The position numbers and the translations under genes are program-made. Of a DNA stretch of 64,000 nucleotides, positions 1-7,585 are shown piece after piece; position 1 is the stretch's first letter, and each line of letters starts with the position of its first letter. This stretch comes from Endomychus coccineus (taxonomy: Eukaryota > Arthropoda > Insecta > Coleoptera > Endomychidae). The DNA lies in NCBI GenBank assembly GCA_958510875.1, contig OY294067.1, positions 141,031,846 through 141,095,845 of the forward strand. The letters run 5' to 3'. The notes beneath the pieces are model-generated. The model was given only the letters and a program-made list of their open reading frames with translations, did not search any database and had not been told where the DNA came from.

Positions 1-396
1 ATTGGCAATGTTGCAAAAAGCGGTTTTTCTTAAATAACTAAAAAACTATAGCTCGGACCGGAAAAAGTTAAATTAGAAAGTTGTAGGTATCAAATAGATC
101 TATCGATTCGTCCCATAATAATTATAAATATAATTAATCTTTTTCGAGTTATATCGAAAAAACCGTTGAAAATCGGGGTATCGAGAAGTCGTTAACTATT
201 ACGTTTTCATATGTATTGTTTCCTGTACATATAGCCCATGGCAAGCTAAGAGAGCACTTCTTTCTTAATTTGAAATTTTGATTATTTTTCAAATACGCCT
301 TATAATAATAAAATGTATTCAAATTTTTCTCTACTTTATTGGAGAATTGCCTCCTAATTAATTTTCTTCTTCTTCTTCTTCTTCTACTTCGATGTT
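1..396. repeat. Left inverted arm of the outer DNA element
   Basis: This stretch is the reverse complement, with scattered mismatches, of 14218-14612. The inner edge of both arms contains the final glutamate-rich codons of the nuclease gene (the run of GAA codons at about 361-385). The arm reaches the window edge, so the outer terminus and any target duplication cannot be seen. With the nuclease gene between the arms, this marks a TIR-bounded element of about 3.7 kb once the 10.9-kb insertion is subtracted. Confidence 0.75.
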
Positions 397-535
397 CTGG
401 TTAAGAAGACTGTCGAAAGCGTCAAGAGATTCTTCATTTAATTAGATGTTAGCAGGAGTTTCGAACTTTTCACATTGTGCTGAGTCACAATGTGTGCAAA
501 TACTCGTACATTTAAGAAATTTTTCTTTACAGCCA
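358..535 (-). pseudogene. 3' end of the FEN1-like nuclease gene, separated by an insertion
   Basis: Read on the minus strand, this piece continues the reading frame that stops at 11427 on the far side of the inserted element. It encodes a cysteine-rich stretch with cysteines at regular spacing (GCK, KCTSICTHC, AQC), then an acidic tail of about six glutamates ending at a TAA at 358-360. An in-frame TAA after PANI interrupts it about 30 codons before that end. The cysteine pattern recalls Tesmin/CXC-type metal-binding tails (family inference). The 6-bp CAGCCA at its inner edge is the duplicated target, so removing one copy and the insert restores one frame. It belongs with 11427-13104. Confidence 0.75.
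530..535. other. Target-site duplication, left copy (CAGCCA)
   Basis: CAGCCA is found directly outside the AGTAG terminus here and again at 11427-11432 outside the CTACT terminus. Six-base duplications are typical of Polinton/Maverick integration by a retroviral-type integrase. The two copies lie in the same codon context of the interrupted nuclease gene, so the duplication is not a chance match. Confidence 0.85.
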
Positions 536-669
536 AGTAGATGTGCTAGGACAGTTCGGGAGCAAAATCACCCTTTTTGCATGTAAATCTCCATAAGGAA
601 ATCTAAGGTTCATTTTACCGAAAACGGTCCCCTTCAAGGTCATCCACAATCACGCATGCGCAGTCATAT

Positions 670-920
670 CGATGGGGTGGTAGTCTATAGTTCTATGAAC
701 TAGTCATCTGTCTATGGTTCCCTCTAACTATGGTTCTGGAAGTCTGTCATCTATCTATGGTTCTTCCCTAACTATGGTCTGATGAAGTCGGTGAACTAGT
801 CATCTGTGTATGGTTCTACCCTAACTATGGTCTGGCGGAGTCTGTGAACTAATCATCTGTGTATGGTTCTTCCCTAACAATGGTCGGATGAAGTCAGTGA
901 ACTAATCGTCTGTGTACTCA
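670..920. repeat. Diverged ~60-bp tandem repeats in the left TIR
   Basis: Units share CATCTGTNTATGGTTC followed by CCCTAACTATGGTCTG and a GAAGTC..TGAACTA segment, repeated about four times with substitutions and truncations. The same block is mirrored in the right TIR at about 11042-11292. It contains no open frame of note. Subterminal repeats of this kind often bind transposase or replication proteins; that role is inference here. Confidence 0.7.
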
Positions 921-929
921 CATTCTACT

Positions 930-1255
930 GAAATGATTTTTCTACACACCGAGATTCGAACCCGGGAAATAAACTCTAAAGTAAGGCGGCTTAACCGCGG
1001 AGGATTTGAATCAATTTAATCTAGTATACAAACACTTCTATTGAAAATGAAATATTTTTTCTACACACACCGAGATTTGAACCTGGGAAATAAACTCTAA
1101 AGTAAGGCGGCTTAACCGCGGAGGATTTGAATCAATTTAATCTAGTATACAAACACTTCTGCTGAAAATGAAATATTTTTCTACACACGGGAATCGAACC
1201 CGAGAAATGAAATCCAAAGCCAGCTCCTTAACCGCTCAGCTATGGAGGAATTGAG
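930..1255 (-). repeat. Three tandem tRNA-like units in the left TIR
   Basis: On the minus strand three ~120-bp units each carry a B-box-like GGTTCGANTC or near variant followed by GTGTGTAGA. The innermost (about 1183-1254) also has an A-box-like TAGCTGAGCGG. A-box to B-box spacing fits a tRNA-derived Pol III promoter, but the acceptor and anticodon stems pair poorly, so these are tRNA-like or SINE-like units rather than working tRNA genes. The other two units keep the B box but have lost half of the A box. Confidence 0.6.
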
Positions 1256-1517
1256 AACAAGCGATTTTAATGTTGTAGATATAACCGCGGGGTATCCGGT
1301 CTGAGTGATAAGTGCGAGTATATTGCAGTCTATATGATGCAGGTATTTTGTTTTACATGACGTCAGTCATGCAGGTATGTCACGAAGCCTACAGCGAGGT
1401 ATGGAATGTGAGGCTGCTTCTTCATAGCGTCAGTCCTAGGGTTTTGAAATAGTGTTGTTTGTACATATCGTCAGTCACGTGATTTTTTGAAAGAGGCGGG
1501 TATTCATCGGAGGTATC

Positions 1518-1913
1518 ATGGGAGGGCTGCTGCTCCTTGAATGCATAGATGGAATGTTATATAGTATAGAAATGATATCTTCTACATTTCTCAAACGCGA
1601 TGTTTATAAGGAAATTACTTTCAAAACGTTTTTTCAAACAGCCTGTACCTTACTTGATTGCTATATTACAAAATGCGATCTCAATCATCTTGAACATATA
1701 GATATGTGGATATTATTTTCAGTATACAAAAATGGGGTTGGGGAGACTTCAAATAAGGTATGGAATGTGGGGTTGTTTAAACATAACGTCAGTCATATGA
1801 ATTTGAATGAAGCTGGCGCGGGCTCCAACGAGGCAGGTGTGTATGTGAGGTTATACAGAGTGTGCAGGTATAATGATGTCTATCAAGCAGGGCTTCAGAT
1901 ATGGTTGTGCTAA
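1518..1913 (+). CDS. 131-codon open frame inside the left TIR, doubtful gene
   Basis: The frame starts at an ATG and runs 131 codons with no recognisable domain, signal peptide or membrane segment. A copy lies in the right TIR on the opposite strand and differs only in the last four residues (IWLC here, ISLR there). Part of its DNA (about 1757-1800) is a diverged copy of 1396-1435, which lies outside the frame, so much of the region looks like repeat DNA. Being identical in both arms is explained by the inverted repeat and is not evidence of selection. I list it as possible only. Confidence 0.2.
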   Translation: MGGLLLLECIDGMLYSIEMISSTFLKRDVYKEITFKTFFQTACTLLDCYITKCDLNHLEHIDMWILFSVYKNGVGETSNKVWNVGLFKHNVSHMNLNEAGAGSNEAGVYVRLYRVCRYNDVYQAGLQIWLC

Positions 1914-2223
1914 ATCATCTCCAAGAGTAATGTATTCAACTTGAAATTATCGTAATGATGCGCGATCCTTCAATGTTAAAGTAGTTTCATAAGTTATCCG
2001 AAAGTAAAATGAATATATAAAATGTTTTTCCAAAATTAGTTCCGAAGTAAACATAATTCGTTATAATATTCATTCATGTATGTTACATAAATTATCCGAT
2101 ATAAATCAAATAAGTTTTGTGCCAGGTTGAACAATATTCACTATCATATTTTGCGGTAGAGCTACAGCTGGTTCGAGAGATAAGAAAGATACGCCGATCA
2201 CCTTCAAACGCGATGAGAATACT

Positions 2224-3414
2224 TTATTTTAAATCACACATGTAGTATGTATATATTCGAATCATATTGATTGTAAATCGGGTAAATCTGGTGTTTTTGG
2301 GGAAATTCAGGAAACTTTCCATCTCTAGTTTGACGTCAACTGTTGATGACTTTATAGCATCGTTTTGTTTTGAACAGTCAATCACAAAAATTGCTCTATT
2401 CTTGAATGCTATATAATCTAACATGGGTTCGCTTATTATTTTATTTGAAAATGATTTCTGGAAATCATAGTACATCTGGTATGCTTCCACGTATTGCTGG
2501 TCGGTGAAATTCAATTTCATTGCTTCATATGGATAACACTCTGAATTCAAGTATAATTTTACATTTAGCAAGTTTGTATTATCGAAATATGCACTGTGCT
2601 TAACAGGATTATTTTTTCGATCAGTTTGGAAAGCTAAAATCACATATCTGGGACGTTCCAAATTCATTGAAGTTTTAACAGCCCAAATGTCACGAGCGCT
2701 CTCCTTCATCAACGGATTTTCATGCAGATCCCAGCTGCGAAATGGAATCAAAATAGGCTTCTCAGCACTCAAATTCTCCAACATTTGAAATTCAACCTGA
2801 TCACTTGGAAACACATGTCGCACTTTTAATGCTATCGTCTTCACATTTATTTTAGCCGTTTTCGTGCCTGTGCTATTAGTATAGCAATCGTTATCGGTTC
2901 GAGACCTTATCAAGCGCAGCTTATGTTTTCCACTCAAGACTTTGTTATAGTCAATGAATAGGCCTAGTAGAAAATTCAACGGTATCCATAAATTGATTTT
3001 ATTATTGTAGACTGAACTCAATGCATCCTTAAATGACCATCCAGAAATAGCTAGAGGTATAGATTCATGTTTGGCATATGTTAGATAAGCTCTGATGGTG
3101 CTGACAATACCAGGATCACGTACTTTGTCTATCTCTTTTCCATTCAATTCATAACTAATATATTCGAAGAGAAACGCTCCGAAATTATTCGTTAGTTTAC
3201 ATTCACCATCACCACTTGCTTCTGGCTGGAATTCTGCCTCGATGAATAAAGCAGACGATGCCAAATCTACCAACACATCTTGTTGATTGATTAATATCTC
3301 AATTTCATCGCTGTTGCCAAAAGATGTTGTGTGTGGATAGTAGGTATGAGTTTCTTCCCGGATGATGTCTTCAATGAAGTTTGGCTCGTTGAATATTTGA
3401 AGTTTTTCCGACAT
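2224..3414 (-). CDS. Major capsid protein, double jelly-roll type
   Basis: This 396-residue protein is the best match in the element for a virion shell protein. It reads as mostly beta-rich sequence without membrane segments. Features seen include an N-terminal HTYYPHTTSFGNSDEIEI region, a DVLVDLASSALFIEAEF strand pair, and the FEYISYELNGKEIDKVRDP segment. This pattern belongs to a capsid family found in many invertebrate Polinton-like or adintovirus-like integrations (family recall, not a search). The ATG at 3414 is preferred to the TTG nine bases upstream. The start overlaps the small gene at 3371-3586, and the last ~19 codons lie inside the left TIR. The frame is open and full length, so this gene is not visibly broken. 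Confidence 0.72.
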   Translation of the reverse strand: MSEKLQIFNEPNFIEDIIREETHTYYPHTTSFGNSDEIEILINQQDVLVDLASSALFIEAEFQPEASGDGECKLTNNFGAFLFEYISYELNGKEIDKVRDPGIVSTIRAYLTYAKHESIPLAISGWSFKDALSSVYNNKINLWIPLNFLLGLFIDYNKVLSGKHKLRLIRSRTDNDCYTNSTGTKTAKINVKTIALKVRHVFPSDQVEFQMLENLSAEKPILIPFRSWDLHENPLMKESARDIWAVKTSMNLERPRYVILAFQTDRKNNPVKHSAYFDNTNLLNVKLYLNSECYPYEAMKLNFTDQQYVEAYQMYYDFQKSFSNKIISEPMLDYIAFKNRAIFVIDCSKQNDAIKSSTVDVKLEMESFLNFPKNTRFTRFTINMIRIYTYYMCDLK

Positions 3415-3586
3415 TGTAACCAAGGGACTTCAAAAAATTTATATTTTCCAATGATAGTGATGCAGAAGCAACCTTCTCCTTCTTCAATGACAGTGATGCA
3501 GGAGCAACCTTCTTCCTCGAGCTCGTTGTAGATAATGACTGATGACCACTATGGAGATGTCTTTTATTGCTAAAATCCAAACCCAT
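3371..3586 (-). CDS. Small basic protein, putative minor virion protein
   Basis: This 71-residue frame starts at an ATG and overlaps the start of the major capsid gene by 44 bases. It is rich in Ser, Lys and Arg and contains an internal duplication: KVAPASLSLKKE followed by KVASASLSLEN. The tail reads NINFLKSLGYNVG. A short basic protein just before the capsid gene, ending in a similar FLxSLG-type segment, is common in related integrations as I recall them, but its job is unknown. It could be a core or cementing protein. The duplicated repeat may reflect recent expansion. Confidence 0.45.
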   Translation of the reverse strand: MGLDFSNKRHLHSGHQSLSTTSSRKKVAPASLSLKKEKVASASLSLENINFLKSLGYNVGKTSNIQRAKLH

Positions 3587-3666
3587 GTTCTCAAGTGATG
3601 GCTACTGCAACCTTCTCAGTTGAATTCCTTTCATATAATGAGTGGTGGTGAGTATTGGATTATTAT

Positions 3667-4409
3667 TTATTGTTGTGAGCCATAATCCCTAGCGATCTTT
3701 TTCAATTCCAATCGTATAATAATTTCTTCTCCACGAAAATTTACCGGTTTCCAATTCTGATCTAAAATATTCAGCGTGATGTTATCGAAGGACTTATGCT
3801 GATGACCGGTAGATAAATAAGATTCTTCGGCTCTATATCAATGGAAAACCCAGGTGGTACAAGAGGTGAGAACTCATATATCGTATGAGCTATCTTATTG
3901 TTATAATATGCTCCTGCGGTTAAGTTACACTCTACGCGTATAGTTTGAACTTTGATTATGTTTATAGGTCGATCAGATACGTGTAGTTCGCGAGATGTCA
4001 ATTTCTTTTTGCTGAATCCCAACAGTTCGCTAATACTATCTTTAGGAATAAAATTCACTTCAAAATCACTCTTCAGCTCTGTGTGTAGAGTGTTGTTGTT
4101 AGATATTATTGATAATTTCCGGTCACGTTCTTCTTGCTTCACTCCTATCCCACAAACTGCACTTTGTATGAAATCCTCGATGTGTGTCAACTCGTAGGAC
4201 CCCGTAGGTATAGTAACTACTTTTTCCTCATCCTTCACATCTTCATAATAAAATTTATTAAAACCTTCTTCAATGTTCGGGATGCTATTGTACGTATGCA
4301 AACCAACAAGTGCGATAGAATAATATGAATGAGGATCTAGTTCTATAGGTGGGTGAAAATCTACAGATAGGCGGGAGCTCTTACCCGTGATAGTGAACGT
4401 CTGAGACAT
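3667..4409 (-). pseudogene. Minor capsid (penton-type) jelly-roll protein, frameshifted near its C-terminus
   Basis: From the ATG at 4409 the frame encodes about 213 residues: MSQTFTITGKSSRLSVDFHP, then a PPIELDPHSYYSIALVGLHT strand region, YNSIPNIEEG, and TIPTGSYELTHIEDFI. These fit the single jelly-roll penton or minor capsid protein that accompanies this type of major capsid. The frame stops at 3771, but the reading frame one step over stays open to a TAA at 3667-3669. It carries a typical C-terminal segment (NFRGEEIIIRLEL), so a one-base-type shift near 3815 splits the gene. The first ATG at 4427 is an alternative start. A TATA-like motif lies about 30 bases upstream. The break implies this copy cannot make a normal penton. 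Confidence 0.65.
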
Positions 4410-4436
4410 GATTGATGAAAACTTCATCAACAATCT

Positions 4437-4447
4437 ATTTATATACT
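4437..4447 (-). promoter_or_regulatory. TATA-like motif upstream of the minor capsid gene
   Basis: On the minus strand the sequence TTAGTATATAAATAG stands about 30 bases before the ATG at 4409. The same TAGTATATAAA core stands before the packaging ATPase gene at about 7476-7486. Repetition of the same motif before two genes supports a shared late-type promoter. Confidence 0.45.
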
Positions 4448-4463
4448 AATAAATGCTAATCGA

Positions 4464-4685
4464 TCACAACTGAAGAGTTAGAGAGGAATTCCAAATATAA
4501 CTGGCTACAATTATAAGTGTTATATTGCATGAAATATCGTGTTGACTGCAAACTTTATCGAATGAATTGATACCCTGAACCTCCTCAACCGTTCTTCTAG
4601 TTTTGCCTCTGGTATTGATTTGAAGTTCAAACGGGAGCTTGTTTATAAGCGTATTGGGAACACCTTCTCCTACGTACGCTTCCAT
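4464..4685 (-). pseudogene. Phospholipase-A2-like (parvovirus VP1-type) domain remnant
   Basis: The 73-residue frame begins at an ATG and contains NTLINKLPFEL (residues 11-21) and GINSFDKVCSQHDIS (38-52). This resembles the PLA2-like domain found in parvoviral VP1 and in several invertebrate Polinton-like integrations, where a His-Asp pair sits after the GIN..D segment. Here His49-Asp50 is kept, but the glycine-rich calcium loop expected between the two segments is not seen; residues 22-37 are charged instead. The remaining C-terminus is unrelated and hydrophobic. I infer an inactive or degenerate enzyme that in relatives may help virions cross endosomal membranes. It could also be an unrelated small protein. 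Confidence 0.45.
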
Positions 4686-4776
4686 ACAGACTGATGAGAA
4701 TTCAAGATTGCACCGTTATTTAACGAGGGGTGGGAGGAAGACCAAAGATCTCAAAATAATCTTTTTATTAATTTTC

Positions 4777-4983
4777 TCAATACAAAAGACTTAAGTATAA
4801 TCTTAACAATATATGTTTCAAATATCTCAATCTTGACTCTTGATTCATCGTCCTAGTCGTATTGCATATGCCTGGGCTTACGTCTTTCCACCTATATTGA
4901 AGTCCTTTTATGTATGTTCGACGCTGGTAAAAGTTCTTTCTTCTGTGCTCATGAAGCTCATGCAAAACTTGTTCTCTACTCAT
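4777..4983 (-). pseudogene. Possible N-terminal remnant of a retroviral-type integrase gene
   Basis: The 68-residue frame starts MSREQVLHELHEHRRKNF and continues RRTYIKGLQYRWKDV. In my recall, an arginine-rich ELH..RKNF..RR...KG...W segment directly precedes the rve catalytic core in integrases of invertebrate Maverick-like elements. After that point the frame runs into 30 unrelated residues and stops, with no D,D-35-E core in any frame nearby. A GTAAGC follows the codon for KD and could be a cryptic donor, but I find no second exon. If the assignment is right, the element has lost its integrase; if wrong, this is an orphan basic protein. Confidence 0.35.
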
Positions 4984-5000
4984 CTTATCAATGTGGAAAT

Positions 5001-5653
5001 CTAGTGTAGAATTAATTTTTTGGGTATATTCACAGGATTTGGAGATGTACGTTTCACAGAGCCCTGCTTTGTTGTTGTGGATGATGAGGGTCTCTTCTTA
5101 GAAGGTTCCACAGATGTCATCCGTCGTTCTAACGCCTCCACTTTACTAGTAATGTCATTTAGACGCATGTTCACACTGTTAAATGTGTTATTGATCTCTT
5201 TCAATTCATTTCTGTTTTCCCTCACACTATCACTGATTGTTTTATACTCTGATTTTATATAGATTCCATTTCATTATATTTATTCTGAATGTCCATCAGA
5301 TGTTTATCAATGTTGAGAATAACCTTCTCATTCGTTAAGTTATGTTCATCCAGGTCCTTGTTGATATCTTTGATCAAATTATCAACCCTAACATTGAAGG
5401 TATCTTTAAGACTGGTTTCCGTTTTCAGATTCAGTTTGTGTGTTAATTTATCAACATACACTTTATTTGCAACATCTCCATCATCATTCGGTGATTTTAC
5501 GTTGCACAATCTACGATTTTCCATATCATAACTCTCATCGCTCGTTAGGAATAATCCTTGCCCGTGAACTTGTTTGAAATTATTATTAAATACATTTGTA
5601 TCATATATCCACATGGAAGAGGAGGCTCTGCCAAACTTATCCATTGAAACCAT
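5001..5653 (-). pseudogene. Fibre-like coiled-coil protein split by a frameshift
   Basis: The first frame (5653 to 5255, 132 residues) starts at an ATG overlapping the end of the upstream gene by 17 bases. It contains the tail-fibre-like segment NVKSPNDDGDVANKVYVD (residues 51-68), followed by heptad-rich sequence. It ends at TAA 5255-5257. The second frame (5225 to 5001) has no ATG of its own near the start; its open frame extends upstream past 5257, overlapping the first. It continues the coiled coil (NNTFNSVNMRLNDITSKVEA) and ends in a basic Ser/Thr/Lys tail. A one-base-type shift between about 5225 and 5265 explains both. NxVxxPxDxxDAVNKxYV-like segments occur in trimeric phage and virus fibres, so a fibre or spike role is inferred. 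Confidence 0.5.
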
Positions 5654-6692
5654 CTTTATAACTGTGATGAATTTGTCTTACACCTGGTTTTTGTTCAATT
5701 ACCCCTGCCTCTATCAATTCTTCTATTATAGAGATTATCTCATTATGGTTACCGGCATGCGAGGATGCAACAAGAAGTCTCAGTCTATCCACCATTTCGT
5801 TAACGTCATCCCAATAAACATATTCGATAGGTTTCTCGTTATATTCAAGCATATCATTTTTGATATATGCACTTCCAGTGTATGTTTTGGTTCTGGGTCT
5901 TTTCATGGAATTAATCAAAGGTTTCAGTACATGTTTGTATTTTACTGTGTATCTTATTCGATCAGCTGGATCGTTATTACGTCTATGGGCACTAGTCATT
6001 TCCATCATTTGACTGTAATTTTTCCCATCTTGCACAGTGTAAGTATCAGGTAGAACATCTCTGTAAAATATCAAATTATACAGTCCTGTGGTACCCTTGA
6101 ACGGAGTAACCTTGATAATTATATTACTCTCACTATCAATTTCTATAGGTTGATTACCCATGAACCATTTGTCTAAAGTTGAATTATATTGCAAACCCAT
6201 TTTATCATCATATCTCTTAACATCATCATCCAATAGGAATCCTTCCAAGTAATAACGTGCTAATGTGGGGTATTGTTGCAAAAACTCCTCTGTAGCCGCT
6301 GCATTATCTTTCTTATGTTTTCTGAATTCTTCACGAATCTGATCGATAGTAGGTTCAGGTGTAAACACATCCTCCTCAGTATCTTGGGGGTTATATACGA
6401 ATTCTTCACCTTCAGTTACAATATTTGGGGTTGGTATGTTCTCCATTTGTGTTGCTGTAGAAAAAATACTTTTAGGTTTAACCAACGAATTTTGTTTGAT
6501 TATTTCAGCATTTCTCGCAATTTCCTCTAGGGGTTTAGATACATTCCTGAACATATTATCTAGAATCTCATCATTTTCGGCTTTACCCAATTTCACAGCC
6601 ATATATTTTTTCCTCACAACGTTTGCTAACTCCCAAATTTTTTTCTTCAATTGTCGTTTTTCCTTTAGCATGTTACTCACACCCACGTCCAT
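5637..6692 (-). CDS. Conserved element protein of unknown function (DUF8207-like)
   Basis: This 351-residue protein starts at ATG 6692. Residues ~1-50 are a basic, helical region (KEKRQLKKKIWELANVVRKK). A linker follows, and then a globular core with LQYNSTLDKWFMGNQPIEID, FKGTTGLYNLIFY and a THR-type motif region (MMEMTSAHRRNNDPADRIRY). This core is the pattern I recall as DUF8207, a family scattered through insect, cnidarian and other invertebrate genomes, always with capsid-type neighbours. No enzyme motif is visible. It lies between the ATPase and the fibre-like gene and overlaps the latter. A structural or assembly role is plausible. The frame is intact. A TATA-rich stretch (about 6720-6730) precedes it. 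Confidence 0.6.
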   Translation of the reverse strand: MDVGVSNMLKEKRQLKKKIWELANVVRKKYMAVKLGKAENDEILDNMFRNVSKPLEEIARNAEIIKQNSLVKPKSIFSTATQMENIPTPNIVTEGEEFVYNPQDTEEDVFTPEPTIDQIREEFRKHKKDNAAATEEFLQQYPTLARYYLEGFLLDDDVKRYDDKMGLQYNSTLDKWFMGNQPIEIDSESNIIIKVTPFKGTTGLYNLIFYRDVLPDTYTVQDGKNYSQMMEMTSAHRRNNDPADRIRYTVKYKHVLKPLINSMKRPRTKTYTGSAYIKNDMLEYNEKPIEYVYWDDVNEMVDRLRLLVASSHAGNHNEIISIIEELIEAGVIEQKPGVRQIHHSYKDGFNG

Positions 6693-6717
6693 GCTGAGCG
6701 GGTTGTCTATTTCAAAT

Positions 6718-6730
6718 GAAGGTATATATA
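6718..6730 (-). promoter_or_regulatory. TATA-like stretch upstream of the DUF8207-like gene
   Basis: The minus strand reads TGTATATATACC about 30-35 bases before the ATG at 6692, inside the 42-base gap that separates this gene from the ATPase stop codon. Its spacing matches the TATA-like motifs before the minor capsid and ATPase genes. Confidence 0.35.
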
Positions 6731-6734
6731 CATG

Positions 6735-7460
6735 TTAGATGTATATATAACTATCAAACCCTTTGCGATAACGTCCTTTGTTCATATCACAGTCTTTGTT
6801 TATCATAAGGAATCCATATTTATCTTTCCAACATACGCTACATATCTCTTTAAATTTCTCGAGTGACATGTCGGTACTTCCATGATCGGTGAATATATGT
6901 TTCAAATTGAGTTCATCCTGTTTGAAAATAATCAAGCAATTGGCATTGTCGCGCAATCCATGTTTTGGACATTTAGCAAAAGACTGACAAAGATAGAAAC
7001 TATCAATTGAGTTGTGTCTCCCTCTTGAAAAATAAGCACGAATTTTCTGCTGTTTCTCAAACATCACGTCATCGAATATTATGATTGAATTAGGCCTCGC
7101 TTCTGTGGGGTCTATGACCTCATCACTTTCGGTACAAGGAAAATATCCAAGCCCCTCAATGTTCTTCAATGTCTCCTTTAGTAACTGGTATTTTGGTTGG
7201 TGTAAAGACTTTGAATATATGTACACGTTTTCAAATTTCAGGCCGTTAGCATCTAACAATAGAGATAACATCACATTTGTTTTCCCACAATTACTTGGAC
7301 CACAGATTATTGTTCGTAGAGTATTAGGCAGCAAAGAGCTGTGACGTTGTGGTTGTTCAACATTCTCATTGCTTGAGCCTAAGTTCATAATACTCAACGA
7401 GTCTTTTTGCTTAACAATCTTCATCATGCCTGAAGGCGAATCGAAATCATACTGGAACAT
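6735..7460 (-). CDS. A32-like (FtsK/HerA) genome-packaging ATPase
   Basis: The 241-residue protein starts at ATG 7460. A Walker A loop, GPSNCGKT, is at residues 54-61, Walker B IIIFDD at 126-131, and a downstream polar motif CQSFAKCPKHGLRDNAN at 158-174 that fits the sensor region of A32-type ATPases. In viruses with double jelly-roll capsids this enzyme drives DNA into the procapsid, and it is one of the defining genes of Polintons and adintoviruses. The length is typical for a compact family member. The frame is intact, and a TATA-like motif sits just upstream. It is the first gene of the minus-strand series, next to the palindrome arrays that could act as its enhancer (inference). Confidence 0.85.
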   Translation of the reverse strand: MFQYDFDSPSGMMKIVKQKDSLSIMNLGSSNENVEQPQRHSSLLPNTLRTIICGPSNCGKTNVMLSLLLDANGLKFENVYIYSKSLHQPKYQLLKETLKNIEGLGYFPCTESDEVIDPTEARPNSIIIFDDVMFEKQQKIRAYFSRGRHNSIDSFYLCQSFAKCPKHGLRDNANCLIIFKQDELNLKHIFTDHGSTDMSLEKFKEICSVCWKDKYGFLMINKDCDMNKGRYRKGFDSYIYI

Positions 7461-7475
7461 ATGTTAATAAGCATT

Positions 7476-7486
7476 TGTTTATATAC
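7476..7486 (-). promoter_or_regulatory. TATA-like motif upstream of the packaging ATPase gene
   Basis: The minus strand reads CTAGTATATAAACAAATGC with the TATA core about 20 bases before the ATG at 7460. It shares TAGTATATAAA with the motif before the minor capsid gene. Confidence 0.45.
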
Positions 7487-7585
7487 TAGATGATGATGTT
7501 ATATTGTGTATGTCTGATCACGCGGTTAGGTACTTCTACGCTTCTGTCAAAATCATGTCTCAAATACATGTTAAATAGGCATGAA

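Larger units (their letters stand above)
536..2280. repeat. Left long terminal inverted repeat of the virus-like element
   Basis: It is the reverse complement of 9680-11426 with few differences (single-base indels near 580 and 697, a handful of substitutions such as those near 1905). It contains, from outside in: a unique outer ~130 bp, diverged ~60-bp tandem repeats (about 670-920), three tRNA-like units (about 930-1255), a region of degenerate GTCAGTC-type repeats, a 131-codon open frame and the last ~19 codons of the major capsid gene. Near identity between arms suggests recent insertion or gene conversion. Confidence 0.9.
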
